From Candidatus Latescibacterota bacterium (GTDB lineage Bacteria; Latescibacterota; UBA2968; UBA8231): a stretch of DNA of 64,000 nt. The translations under genes and the position numbers were made by a program. The notes under the pieces are model-generated. The model was not told the DNA's origin, did no database searches, and was given only the letters and a program-made list of their open reading frames with translations. Of this stretch, positions 51,924 to 59,483 are shown in pieces (the stretch's first letter is position 1; every line of letters starts with the position of its first letter). The stretch spans positions 27,636-91,635 of the forward strand of contig JAJEFJ010000066.1 in assembly GCA_022820485.1 (NCBI GenBank), written 5' to 3'.

Positions 51924-52391
51924 TTGGACAGCGAATTGTTGCAACGAGGCTTCGTCCCCCAGCCGCTGACGCCCGCGCAATACAGCGCACTGGACACCGA
52001 CGGCTTCATCATCTTAGAAGAGGTCATCGCGCCCGACTGGCTAGCCGAGTTGCGCCACGCTTTTGACGCGATCTTTGCCCGCGAGGGCGACGAAGCCGGT
52101 ACTGAGGTCGCCCAGATGGAGGGCGTGCGCCGCCTCGCCGATTTGGTCAACAAGGGGACGGTCTTCGACGCTGTGTACCTACAACCAACACTGCTGACCG
52201 CGGTCTTTCACGTCTTGCAGCGGCCGTTTAAGCTGCACTCGCTCAATGGGCACGATCCACTGCCCGGCAACGGCTTGCAGATCCTGCACGCGGATTGGGG
52301 GCAACCCACCGCACCCGACGGGCCGTATCACGTCGTCAATTCCATGTGGATGCTCGACGATTTCACCGCAGCCAACGGCTCTCTCCGCTAG
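51924..52391 (+). pseudogene. Phytanoyl-CoA dioxygenase (PhyH) family, truncated
   Basis: 155 residues from TTG 51924, 11 nt after the aminotransferase stop. PYTAN features are clear: YSALDTDGFIILEEVIAP, then the first iron ligands in ILHADWG and NSMWMLDDFTAANGSLR. PhyH proteins are normally ~260-290 residues, with the second Fe His and the 2-oxoglutarate Arg in the last third. Here TAG follows 'NGSLR' directly, where the family continues 'RFVPGSH'. The missing 3' half is replaced by a decayed manC end (52396-52455). Probably inactive. Confidence 0.75.
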
Positions 52392-52395
52392 CGCG

Positions 52396-52455
52396 CTATA
52401 TCCTCGACGTGGAGTGAACCTAGAGGTACTTCTCGCACCCCTGTTTTTCTTTGAG
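52396..52455 (-). pseudogene. Decayed copy of the manC 3' end
   Basis: These 60 bp match 54210-54269 at about 80% identity, mostly transitions. Read on the minus strand they give LKEKQGCEKYL-stop, against LKEKQRYEKYL-stop at the end of the intact manC. The similarity continues ~25 bp past the stop. It is a duplicated fragment marking a rearrangement at the truncated PhyH gene. Confidence 0.7.
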
Positions 52456-52543
52456 ATGACCTAGTACTTGAGGGCGCACTCCTCCCTACGGCTCACAGCG
52501 CAAATGCCGCCCCTATCACTGTCTAAATTCTCTCGACCTTTTT

Positions 52544-52573
52544 TTGAATATTCTCTTCGCTCGTCTGTTTAAT
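52544..52573 (+). promoter_or_regulatory. Putative promoter of the ECF sigma operon
   Basis: TTGAAT (52544-52549), 18-nt spacer, TTTAAT (52568-52573), 24 nt before the start. ECF operons are often autoregulated from a different promoter type, so the assignment is tentative. Confidence 0.4.
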
Positions 52574-52597
52574 CCTACAGAAGGAGAAACGAGCGCC

Positions 52598-53137
52598 ATG
52601 GACGAACAGACAGCGATCAGGCTTTGCCTCGACCAACGCGATGTGCGCGGCTTTGAATTTCTCTTTGAGAAATTCCGCCGCGAGGCCTACGTGCACGCCA
52701 TCGGCCTGCTGGGCAATCGCGAAGAGGCAGCTGACGCCTGCCAAGACGCCTTTGGCAAGGCCTTTGTCGCTATACGCCGCCTCGCTAGCCTGGACGCCTT
52801 CTATCCCTGGTTTTACCGCATCTTGCGCAACCACTGCCTCAACCGCATCGCCAGAAGGCAGACCGCCGCACAATATGAGGAACGGCTCGCCGCCGAGACT
52901 GCCACTACACACCCGGTCGAAAAACCCGACTTCCTGCTCGAAGCACGCGAGGAGCAAGCGCAGGTGTGGGATGCCCTGAGGCGTATCAAAGCAGAATTCA
53001 GGGAAATCCTCGTCATGAAGTACATCGAAGGGCTCAACTACGACGGCATTGCCCAGCGGCTGCAAATCCCGCGCGGCACAGTCATGAGCCGCCTCTACCA
53101 CGCGCGCAAAGCCTTTGCTGCACAATACGCCAAATAA
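52598..53137 (+). CDS. ECF-type RNA polymerase sigma factor
   Basis: 179 residues from ATG 52598, preceded by AGAAGGAG. Sigma2 (GFEFLFEKFRREAYVHAIGL; EAADACQDAFGKAFVAIRRL, YPWFYRILRNHCLNRIAR) and sigma4 (FREILVMKYIEGLNYDGIAQ, IPRGTVMSRLYHARKAF) regions are complete. It directs RNA polymerase to a small regulon, probably envelope stress. Followed 21 nt later by a membrane anti-sigma-like protein. Confidence 0.93.
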   Translation: MDEQTAIRLCLDQRDVRGFEFLFEKFRREAYVHAIGLLGNREEAADACQDAFGKAFVAIRRLASLDAFYPWFYRILRNHCLNRIARRQTAAQYEERLAAETATTHPVEKPDFLLEAREEQAQVWDALRRIKAEFREILVMKYIEGLNYDGIAQRLQIPRGTVMSRLYHARKAFAAQYAK

Positions 53138-53158
53138 CATAACCCAGGAGATGGGCCA

Positions 53159-53599
53159 ATGAACGATGCACAATGCGAGAGACGCCAGCGCCTGCTCTCG
53201 AGCCTGATTGACCAGGAACTGACGCCCGAAGAAGCGGCCGAAGCTAACGACCTGCTGGTGCGCGACGCTGAGTTCCGCCGCGAATACGAGCAGCTACGCA
53301 GCAGCGCGGCGCACATCGCCAGTCTCAAATTCGCCGAGTCCCACGACCAAGTGCTCGACCAACTGTGGCAGAGCCCCTTCAGCCGCTTTAGCCGCAACGC
53401 CGGGCTCCTCCTGGTCGGCGCCGGCTGCGCCCTGTTGGTGCTCTACGCCATCTACCAGTTCGTCCAGCACGGCGAGTGGAACGTGCCCAAAATTGCCACC
53501 GCCACCGTGTGGATTGGCCTAGCCATGCTCCTCTTTTCCGTGCTCAGAGAAAAACTGAAAACCCGCAAATCCGACCCTTATAAGGAGGTGAGAAGATGA
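53159..53599 (+). CDS. Putative anti-sigma factor, membrane bound
   Basis: 146 residues. The N-terminal ~50 (LLSSLIDQELTPEEAAEAND, LLVRDAEFRREYEQLRSS) have the helical pattern of RsiW/zf-HC2 anti-sigma domains but lack the His-x3-Cys-x2-Cys zinc site. Two membrane helices follow (~78-100 and ~113-130) with a charged C-terminal tail. It would hold the ECF sigma factor at the membrane. Start AGGAGATGGGCCA-ATG. It overlaps the next gene by 4 nt. Confidence 0.72.
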   Translation: MNDAQCERRQRLLSSLIDQELTPEEAAEANDLLVRDAEFRREYEQLRSSAAHIASLKFAESHDQVLDQLWQSPFSRFSRNAGLLLVGAGCALLVLYAIYQFVQHGEWNVPKIATATVWIGLAMLLFSVLREKLKTRKSDPYKEVRR

Positions 53600-53916
53600 T
53601 TATCACCACAACCAGCCACATACCCAGCAAGAAAATCGTCAAAACCTTCGGCCTTGTGCGCGGCAATACCATTCGCACCCGGCACATCGGCAAGGATATC
53701 ATGGCCGGCCTGAAGAACTTGATGGGCGGTGAGATCCTCCAGTACACCAAGCTCATGGCCGAATCGCGCGAGCAGTCCCTCGACCGCATGCGCGCCGAGG
53801 CCACTCGCCTAGGGGCCAACGCCGTCGTCTCGACCCGCTTCGCCACTTCCCAAGTCATGGGCACGGCGGCCGAATTGCTGGCCTACGGCACCGCCGTCTG
53901 GGTTGAAGATGAATAA
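53596..53916 (+). CDS. YbjQ/UPF0145 family protein
   Basis: 106 residues. It starts with IITTTSHIPSKKIVKTFGLV, has RTRHIGKDIMAGLKNLMGG, and ends RAEATRLGANAVVSTRFAT, the conserved pattern of the small pentameric UPF0145 'heavy-metal-binding' family. Function unknown. It starts inside the anti-sigma gene end (ATGA overlap), so it belongs to the ECF operon. Confidence 0.92.
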   Translation: MIITTTSHIPSKKIVKTFGLVRGNTIRTRHIGKDIMAGLKNLMGGEILQYTKLMAESREQSLDRMRAEATRLGANAVVSTRFATSQVMGTAAELLAYGTAVWVEDE

Positions 53917-53929
53917 AAGGAGGAGTCCA

Positions 53930-54109
53930 GTGATAGAGATTGCCGAAACGACGCAGCAGGATCCCATCTGCCCCCATTGTGAAAGCGCGATTACCCGCTT
54001 GCTGGCGCAAAAAATATCCAGCCACCTCGGCGTCAGATTCCTCTATTTTTGCAGCGAGTGCCAAAAAGTGCTGGGGGTGTCGCACCGCAAGGGCTTCTGG
54101 ATGGGTTGA
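53930..54109 (+). CDS. Small zinc-ribbon protein
   Basis: 59 residues from GTG 53930, with AAGGAGGAG upstream; an in-frame TTG at 53903 lies inside the previous gene. Two CxxC-type knuckles (ICPHCES and FCSECQK) 34 residues apart suggest a zinc ribbon. Last gene of the ECF operon. Function unknown. Confidence 0.72.
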   Translation: MIEIAETTQQDPICPHCESAITRLLAQKISSHLGVRFLYFCSECQKVLGVSHRKGFWMG

Positions 54110-54233
54110 GCCGGGCGGCTCAAACTCCGTCCGGCTCGAGACGGGGGATTTAGGCGTGCGTCCCTAGAGCACATCCACGATGCCAGGAGCCGCGTCCAGC
54201 GCCACCTAGCTACATACTCGACATAGAGTGAAT

Positions 54234-55313
54234 CTATAGGTATTTCTCGTACCTCTGCTTTTCTTTAAGTCGGTCCACCGCATCTTTCACCTGCTGAGCT
54301 GCCCCCTTCGCACACACCAGCAGCGCATCTTCAGTATCCACCACCACCAAATCCTCCACCCCCAGTAGTAGCACGACTTTGTCGGCTTGCCCGTACACCG
54401 TCGAACGGACCGCGTCCAACGCCACCACCTCGCCCGACAGCAAATTGCCCGCGTCATCCGTCGGCAATACGTCCGTCAGCGCCGCCCAAGAGCCGATGTC
54501 GCCCCAGTCGATATCCGCCTCTAAAGTGGCTACCTTGGGGGCGCACTCGACCAAGGCGTGGTCAATGGAAATCGGCTTGAGCTTTGGATACTCGCGAGCG
54601 ATGACCGCTTCTTCTTCCGGCGTGCCAACAGCAACTTGGATGCGCTGCAACCCAGCATACATGTCCGGCTCAAAGCGGGCGAAAAGCTCCAGCACGGTCG
54701 CCGCCTTCCAGACAAACATGTTACTGTTCCATAAATAGTGACCGCTCGCCGCGTACTCAGCCGCCTGTTGTGCAGCGGGCTTTTCCGTGAACTCGACAAC
54801 TTCGTACACCGGCGTCCCGTGCAACTCTGTCAGCATGGGACCGCGGCGGATGTAGCCATAGCCAGTCTCAGCGCGCGTCGGCTTGACCCCAAGCGTAAAC
54901 AAGTAGTCGGGCCGTTCATTTAGGGCCTGGTCGGCGACCTGTAACAAGCGGCAGACCTCCTCGGGCCGACCTATGTAGTGATCCGATCCCAAGCTGGCGA
55001 CCGTGCAGCCCGGATGGCGGGCCTCTAACAGCGCGCACTCCAAACCGATGGCCGGTCCGGTATTGCGCAGCGCCGGCTCGACGATGAGCTGCTCTGGCGG
55101 CAGCGTCGGCACCTGCTCGCTCACCAGCGACTGCAACGAGCCCCCGGTCGATACGTACACGTCGGCTAGCGCAGCAATCGCGCCAATGCGGGCAATCGCA
55201 TCTTGGAGCATGGTCTGCTCGCCGGCCATGCAGTGGAATTGCTTGGGCTTGTGCGCTCGGCTATAGGGCCACAGTCGCGTGCCGACCCCTCCAGCGCGAA
55301 TGACGAATTTCAT
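54234..55313 (-). CDS. manC: Mannose-1-phosphate guanylyltransferase
   Basis: 359 residues from ATG 55313. The nucleotidyltransferase motif AGGVGTRLWPYSRAHKPKQF is diagnostic, followed by GLECALLEARHPG, SLGSDHYIG and FTEKPAAQQAAEYAASGHYLWNSNMFVW. It forms GDP-mannose from GTP and mannose-1-P for glycans, and could supply the GT87-like enzyme indirectly through polyprenyl-phosphomannose. There is no isomerase domain. A decayed copy of its 3' end lies at 52396-52455. Confidence 0.93.
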   Translation of the reverse strand: MKFVIRAGGVGTRLWPYSRAHKPKQFHCMAGEQTMLQDAIARIGAIAALADVYVSTGGSLQSLVSEQVPTLPPEQLIVEPALRNTGPAIGLECALLEARHPGCTVASLGSDHYIGRPEEVCRLLQVADQALNERPDYLFTLGVKPTRAETGYGYIRRGPMLTELHGTPVYEVVEFTEKPAAQQAAEYAASGHYLWNSNMFVWKAATVLELFARFEPDMYAGLQRIQVAVGTPEEEAVIAREYPKLKPISIDHALVECAPKVATLEADIDWGDIGSWAALTDVLPTDDAGNLLSGEVVALDAVRSTVYGQADKVVLLLGVEDLVVVDTEDALLVCAKGAAQQVKDAVDRLKEKQRYEKYL

Positions 55314-55388
55314 AGGTTGACACTCCCGTACAGGTGAATTCAGCGCCGGGAATATAACCAATCGCCCGGCTCCGAGCAGGGTGCGCTA

Positions 55389-55416
55389 TTGACAGCTTAA
55401 CCTGATACTGTACTAT
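55389..55416 (+). promoter_or_regulatory. Sigma70-type promoter of ispH-EutN operon
   Basis: TTGACA (55389-55394), 16-nt spacer, TACTAT (55411-55416), 34 nt before the ispH start. Confidence 0.7.
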
Positions 55417-55450
55417 GTACTTCTAGCGCAATTTTACGAAGGAGCTTCGC

Positions 55451-56707
55451 ATGGCGTATCCGCAATTCGATCGGGTCCCCAATCACTACGCCGGCCCCAT
55501 TATCCAGCGCGTCAAGGACTACCGCCTGAAAAACGGCAAGCGTTCGCTGTGCCCGACGCTCCTGCAAATCGGCCAGCTACAGGTCTTAATCCCCCGGCAC
55601 TTTGGCTTTTGCTTCGGGGTCGAGCGGGCCATTCACATGGCCTTTTCAGCCCTCAAGGAAAACCCCGATCGCAATACGTACCTAGTCAGCGAGATCATCC
55701 ACAACCCCTTGGTCAACAACGACCTCAAAAAGCAAGGCGTCCGCTTCATCTACGACCCCGAGGGGGACCGCCAAGTCTCCGAAGAGGAGATGAGCAGCGA
55801 CGACATCGCGCTCATCCCAGCCTTTGGCACCACCATGCAGGTCGAGGAATCGCTCCGCCAAAGCGGCATCGACATCGAATCCGAGGAATACCGAGAAAAC
55901 TACGATACCACCTGCCCCTTTGTGTCCAAGGTGTGGAAGCGCGGCGAGGAGCTAGGCCGCCAAGGCTATACCATCATCATCCACGGCAAGTACAGCCACG
56001 AGGAGACCCAAGCGACTCATTCACACACCGAGGAACACACCAAAACCCTAGTGGTGTTCGACGCCGCCGAAGCCGAGAAGGTTGCCGCGTACATCACGGG
56101 TGAGATGCCACTCGCCGACTTCGAGCGCGCCTTTGCCGGCAAAAGCTCAGAAGGTTTCGACCCACAAAAGGACCTAGAGCGAGTGGCTGTGGTCAACCAG
56201 ACGACCATGCTCGCCGAGGAAACGCAGGAAGTGGCCACCATTTTGCGCCGCGCCATGCACCAGCGCTATGGCGCGGAAAACCTCGACTACCACTGCGCCG
56301 ACACCAACGACACCCTGTGCTACGCCACCCACCAAAACCAAAACGCCACGCGCACGCTGCTAAGCTCTGGCGCTGATTTGGCGCTGATCGTCGGCGGCTA
56401 CAACAGCTCAAACACCTCGCATTTAGTCGAGCTGTGCCTCCAATCCATGCCGAGCTTCCTCATCGCCAACAGCGACGAGATCCTATCGGACCAGCGCATC
56501 CGCCATTTCGATGTCCACACTAAGAAAATAACCGAGAGTGAAGACTGGCTGCCGCGTCCCCTGCCCGTGCGGCTGATCATCACCTCGGGCGCGTCCTGCC
56601 CGGATATCCTCATGAACCAAGTGCTAGAGAAGGTCGCCGGCTTATACGGGTACGACGCACAAGAACTTGACGGCGCCAGCCTGCAGCTTTTTGAGGAAAG
56701 CCCGTGA
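55451..56707 (+). CDS. ispH: 4-hydroxy-3-methylbut-2-enyl diphosphate reductase, plant/cyanobacterial type
   Basis: 418 residues, about 100 longer than E. coli IspH and similar to the cyanobacterial/plant form. The three iron-sulfur Cys sites are in FGFCFGVERA, TTCPFVSKVWKR and ITSGASCPDILMNQVL. NQTTMLAEET and GGYNSSNTSHLVELC complete the active site. It makes IPP and DMAPP in the last step of the MEP pathway. AAGGAG precedes the ATG. Its stop overlaps the first EutN gene (GTGA), an unexpected partner. Confidence 0.96.
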   Translation: MAYPQFDRVPNHYAGPIIQRVKDYRLKNGKRSLCPTLLQIGQLQVLIPRHFGFCFGVERAIHMAFSALKENPDRNTYLVSEIIHNPLVNNDLKKQGVRFIYDPEGDRQVSEEEMSSDDIALIPAFGTTMQVEESLRQSGIDIESEEYRENYDTTCPFVSKVWKRGEELGRQGYTIIIHGKYSHEETQATHSHTEEHTKTLVVFDAAEAEKVAAYITGEMPLADFERAFAGKSSEGFDPQKDLERVAVVNQTTMLAEETQEVATILRRAMHQRYGAENLDYHCADTNDTLCYATHQNQNATRTLLSSGADLALIVGGYNSSNTSHLVELCLQSMPSFLIANSDEILSDQRIRHFDVHTKKITESEDWLPRPLPVRLIITSGASCPDILMNQVLEKVAGLYGYDAQELDGASLQLFEESP

Positions 56708-57006
56708 TACTCGGCCTCGTCAAAGGGCACGTGGTCTCCAGCGCCAAGGTAGATGCCCTCGAGGGCGAGAAACTCTTAATAGTCGAAATTCTCGCCGCCA
56801 CACCCGAAGGTTTGCAGCGCACGCAAAAACACCTCGTCTGCATTGACGGCGTGCAAGCGGGCGAGGGCGAACTCGTCGTCGTCGTACAGGGTAGCTCGGC
56901 GCGGCAGGCACCGGGAATGGATCAGATGCCAGTAGATGCGCTGATCATCGGCATCGTGGATTCGCTACAGGCGTTTGGACGCCCAATAGAAAAACAAGTC
57001 GCATGA
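56704..57006 (+). CDS. EutN/CcmL-family microcompartment vertex protein 1
   Basis: 100 residues from GTG 56704. The beginning (LGLVKGHVVSSAKVDALEGEK) and end (GMDQMPVDALIIGIVDSLQA) match the OB-fold pentamer that caps bacterial microcompartment vertices. It overlaps ispH by 4 nt and the next gene by 4 nt. No hexameric shell proteins are in the window. Confidence 0.88.
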   Translation: MILGLVKGHVVSSAKVDALEGEKLLIVEILAATPEGLQRTQKHLVCIDGVQAGEGELVVVVQGSSARQAPGMDQMPVDALIIGIVDSLQAFGRPIEKQVA

Positions 57007-57263
57007 GGGTCTGCCGCGTCATTGGCCACGTAGTCGCCAGCAGCAAACATCCCTTGCTCGCCGGGCAAAAGATCATGGTAGTGCGTCCTGAAGACGAGGC
57101 GAGTGGCGCTTTGCAGGTGGCGGTGGATGGGGTCCAAACGGGAATCGGTAACAAAGTGCTGGTCGTGCAGTCAGGGGCCGCCGGGGCCGAGGTGACCGGA
57201 GCCAAGCGGCCGCCGTGCAGGAGCGTAATCGTGGGAATTATCGACGAAGGGACTGCCGCGTGA
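57003..57263 (+). CDS. EutN/CcmL-family microcompartment vertex protein 2
   Basis: 86 residues, starting RVCRVIGHVVASSKHPLLAG and ending RSVIVGIIDEG, the compact EutN/CcmL pattern with the pore-region DGVQTGIGNKVLVVQ. ATGA overlap with gene 1 and GTGA overlap with gene 3. Confidence 0.88.
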   Translation: MRVCRVIGHVVASSKHPLLAGQKIMVVRPEDEASGALQVAVDGVQTGIGNKVLVVQSGAAGAEVTGAKRPPCRSVIVGIIDEGTAA

Positions 57264-57523
57264 AGCTAGCTAAGGTGGTGGGCACCGTAGTGCTTTCGCA
57301 GTGCATTGAGCCGTTCCGCGGCCAGATACTGCACCTGACCCAAGACATCGACGAGCGTTTAGAGCCTATGGGCGAGGCCGAGGTCTGCGCGACGTGGGCG
57401 GCCCTGCGCGAGGGAGACGCGGTGATCGTCGAGGTCGCACGCGAAGCCTGCAACGCCTTTGACCCTCCATTGCCTGTGGACGCAGCTATCGTCGGCAAGG
57501 CGGACGAGATATACCTCAGCTAA
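57260..57523 (+). CDS. EutN/CcmL-family microcompartment vertex protein 3
   Basis: 87 residues from GTG 57260, starting KLAKVVGTVVLSQCIEPFRG and ending PLPVDAAIVGKADEIYLS. It is more divergent than the other two: the middle (ATWAALREGDAVIVEVAREA) replaces the usual D-G-x-G turn. The stop overlaps the stop of the convergent minus-strand gene by 3 bp. Confidence 0.82.
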   Translation: MKLAKVVGTVVLSQCIEPFRGQILHLTQDIDERLEPMGEAEVCATWAALREGDAVIVEVAREACNAFDPPLPVDAAIVGKADEIYLS

Positions 57524-57813
57524 GCTGCACAGCGCTCGGCCCGCGCATCGCGCACCCTTTCCAACTCTAGCATCCAAGCATCTTCGTACTGGCGCAGCAC
57601 CCGATACCAAGCGCTCAGATCCGCTTCGCCACGCAGGAGCTGACGGGCGGTTTGATCTACTACTTGCTCGGCCCGTTGGACTCGGGGACGGGCGGCCGAG
57701 CCGCCCATGGGAATGGGACCGAAAGCGCTTCGCACTCGATTAATGACCGCGCTGAGCTCTCCGCCCAGACGGGATATAGAGGGGGATGTGGGGAATGTGC
57801 GCTGCCTGTGCAT
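57520..57813 (-). CDS. Small hypothetical protein behind an SOS-like operator
   Basis: 97 residues from ATG 57813, chosen because AGGAGG lies 7 nt upstream. I do not recognise it. The N-terminus is basic and Ser/Pro-rich (HRQRTFPTSPSISRLGGELS); the rest is helical and charged (EQVVDQTARQLLRGEADLSA), ending ERVRDARAERCAA. No membrane segment. Its promoter region carries a 17-bp inverted repeat at 57878-57924 that looks like two LexA-type boxes, so it may be damage-inducible. Confidence 0.65.
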   Translation of the reverse strand: MHRQRTFPTSPSISRLGGELSAVINRVRSAFGPIPMGGSAARPRVQRAEQVVDQTARQLLRGEADLSAWYRVLRQYEDAWMLELERVRDARAERCAA

Positions 57814-57877
57814 TGGAAACCTCCTGAGGGAGTGCTGGCGCTCGGGGTGCGCCAGAGAGGACTTGGAAAATCGCTTT

Positions 57878-57930
57878 ACTGCACTTATGTTCAGCAATTA
57901 TAACATACTGAACAGAAGTGCAGTTGTCAA
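57878..57930 (-). promoter_or_regulatory. Promoter with double SOS-box-like inverted repeat
   Basis: Minus strand: TTGACA (57930-57925), a 17-nt spacer and TATGTT (57907-57902). The spacer is exactly one arm (57908-57924) of an inverted repeat whose other arm is 57878-57894; the arms match at 16 of 17 positions. Each arm contains its own CTG-N10-CAG dyad (CTGAACAGAAGTGCAG; CTGCACTTATGTTCAG) with a GAAC/GTTC half-site. It is probably a repressor operator, and LexA is the candidate. Confidence 0.65.
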
Positions 57931-57964
57931 GCAATTTAATCCCTTGCAACGCACTTTTTTGCCT

Positions 57965-58333
57965 TCAAATCCTCCATCTCCGCAGGCTAAACTCGCCGTT
58001 GTCCAGCCACCGCCAGCCCACGTAGAGGATCGCCAGCACCGCGGCGACCTGCAACAGTAAAAACGCAGCCCCAAAGACGCCGGACACCAAGCTCAACGCG
58101 GCCCAAAATGCCAGCCAGATTCCAGCGAGTAAGACCAAGGCCCCGACGACCCGACCCAAGATACTCTCGCCGCGCAGCAAGCGCAGACCTATGTAGAGCG
58201 CTCCGGCAGCCAAGAGACCAACCGCGACCGCGCCGAGCAAACCAAAGAGGCTGCCGAACAAGGGCCAAATCAGTTCGATCCCCCAAGCAACGCCCCCAAT
58301 TATCAATAGCACACCTAGTATTCTGGCCAACAT
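57965..58333 (-). CDS. Small polytopic membrane protein of the PspA operon
   Basis: 122 residues with four hydrophobic segments (MLARILGVLLIIGGVAWGIE; LLGAVAVGLLAAGALYIGL; VVGALVLLAGIWLAFWAAL; AFLLLQVAAVLAILYVGW) and a basic C-terminus. AAGGAGG lies 6 nt before the ATG. It follows pspA by 12 nt. It looks like the LiaI/LiaF-type or DUF-type membrane partners often found next to PspA; the exact family is not recognised. Confidence 0.78.
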   Translation of the reverse strand: MLARILGVLLIIGGVAWGIELIWPLFGSLFGLLGAVAVGLLAAGALYIGLRLLRGESILGRVVGALVLLAGIWLAFWAALSLVSGVFGAAFLLLQVAAVLAILYVGWRWLDNGEFSLRRWRI

Positions 58334-58345
58334 GGACGGCCTCCT

Positions 58346-59011
58346 TTACAATGTCTTTTCTGCTTTCAGCGCGGCCAGTTCCTCCGCGACCTTGTCATCG
58401 CGCTCGGCGCGGCGCTTGGCGGCTAATTCGCGCAGCACTTCGGCCTCGGCCACGGCCTGATCCACCTGTTCCTCAAAGCGCACCAACTCGCGTTCGCTTT
58501 GCTGCACCCGCTGCGCGATCGCGTCAAAGCGATGCGCAGACGTGTCTTCGCCGAATGCTACACCGCGCTCGCGCTCGGCGCAACAGCGAGCGATCAGCTT
58601 GCCGCGCCGCGCACGGATATCGCGCAGCTTTTGGCGCAGGATCTCGACTTGCTCCTCTAGCTCAGCTACGGTGTCGCAGCTCTCTGCGAGAGCCGGTTCT
58701 AGCCGCACGTGCGCCTGATCCAGCTCGGTCTTCTGTATCAAGGCCAGCCGCGCACCCTCGTCGTTTCCGGCCTCCACTGCGGCTGTGGCCTTCGCCTGCC
58801 ACATCTGCATCTGCTCGGCGTTGCGCTGGAGGTCGCGCTCTAGACGCCGCTTGGTGGCCCGCGCCTTGACCAAAGAATCTACGGCTTGGTCAACGGCGCG
58901 CTCGGCGTCGCGGACGATCTGATCCACCATCTTCGCCGGATCCTCGATCCGGTCCAGCACTTCGTTGAGGTTCGCCTTCCAGATGGCGGCGAGCCGCTCT
59001 ATTGCTCCCAT
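58346..59011 (-). CDS. PspA/IM30 family protein
   Basis: 221 residues from ATG 59011 (AGGAGG 6 nt upstream; the in-frame TTG at 59029 covers the ribosome site). The amphipathic first helix (AIERLAAIWKANLNEVLDRI) and EDPAKMVDQIVRDAERAVDQ are typical of PspA, followed by long coiled coils. It coats and stabilises damaged inner membrane as an ESCRT-III-like protein. Middle gene of a three-gene operon with a small HTH protein and a membrane protein. Confidence 0.93.
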   Translation of the reverse strand: MGAIERLAAIWKANLNEVLDRIEDPAKMVDQIVRDAERAVDQAVDSLVKARATKRRLERDLQRNAEQMQMWQAKATAAVEAGNDEGARLALIQKTELDQAHVRLEPALAESCDTVAELEEQVEILRQKLRDIRARRGKLIARCCAERERGVAFGEDTSAHRFDAIAQRVQQSERELVRFEEQVDQAVAEAEVLRELAAKRRAERDDKVAEELAALKAEKTL

Positions 59012-59025
59012 GATATGCCTCCTAT

Positions 59026-59217
59026 TCAAAGGTTGGTGCTTTTGGCCACCTGGCAGCGCTGCCGCTGCCGTCGCGCAAAAGGCGATTCAATTTCGTATTT
59101 GCGGCAGAGCCGACTAAAGCTGCGAATCGTGATGCCCAGCGCCCGGCTGGCGTCCTGATTGCATTTGTACATCCGCGCGACGCGCGCGATCTGCTTCTTG
59201 CTAAATCCTTTGTTCAC
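59026..59217 (-). CDS. Small Fis-type HTH protein
   Basis: 63 residues from GTG 59217 (AAGGAGG 8 nt upstream; TTG 59220 is an alternative). The stretch KKQIARVARMYKCNQDASRA and LGITIRSFSRLCRKYEIESP matches the Fis-like HTH at the C-terminus of sigma54 activators such as PspF, here without the AAA+ part. It may regulate the pspA operon it begins, perhaps as a remnant or a stand-alone DNA-binding module. Confidence 0.72.
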   Translation of the reverse strand: MNKGFSKKQIARVARMYKCNQDASRALGITIRSFSRLCRKYEIESPFARRQRQRCQVAKSTNL

Positions 59218-59300
59218 CAAGGTATCCTCCTTGTTGGGGTAAGGGATTCACCCCGTTTATTAGCAAAGGGCGTACCGTCGTTTTTTTGCGAGTCGCAACC

Positions 59301-59313
59301 TATTTGTAAACAA
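59301..59313. promoter_or_regulatory. TATTTGTAAACAA motif, site 1
   Basis: TATTTGTAAACAA contains the palindrome TTGT-AA-ACAA. It is near-identical to site 2 at 59470-59483. It lies about 85-100 bp upstream of the minus-strand HTH-pspA operon. Confidence 0.45.
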
Positions 59314-59469
59314 CTACATAGAATTTTAAGAGGAGCGTAGTCATCGCCCGCGTTTATGGCGGCGTGCGCCACTTTTGGCGCGAGTCGCCAGCGGTACGTC
59401 AACAAGGGCTTACCGAGGAAACGCTGCTTGAATCCATAGCTCAATTTGTCCATTTTGTCTTATATTCCA

Positions 59470-59483
59470 TATTTGTATACAAA
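59470..59483. promoter_or_regulatory. TATTTGTATACAAA motif, site 2
   Basis: Contains the perfect 12-bp palindrome TTTGTATACAAA (59472-59483), about 50 nt before the desaturase start and overlapping its likely -10 region. Probably a repressor operator. Confidence 0.55.

Noticed and set aside
52523..53173. 216-codon open frame antisense to the ECF sigma gene
   Set aside because: The plus strand encodes complete sigma2 and sigma4 regions; the antisense frame has no motif.
59214..59453. 79-codon minus-strand frame between the HTH gene and the desaturase
   Set aside because: No family features and it spans several palindromic regulatory motifs; non-coding is more likely.
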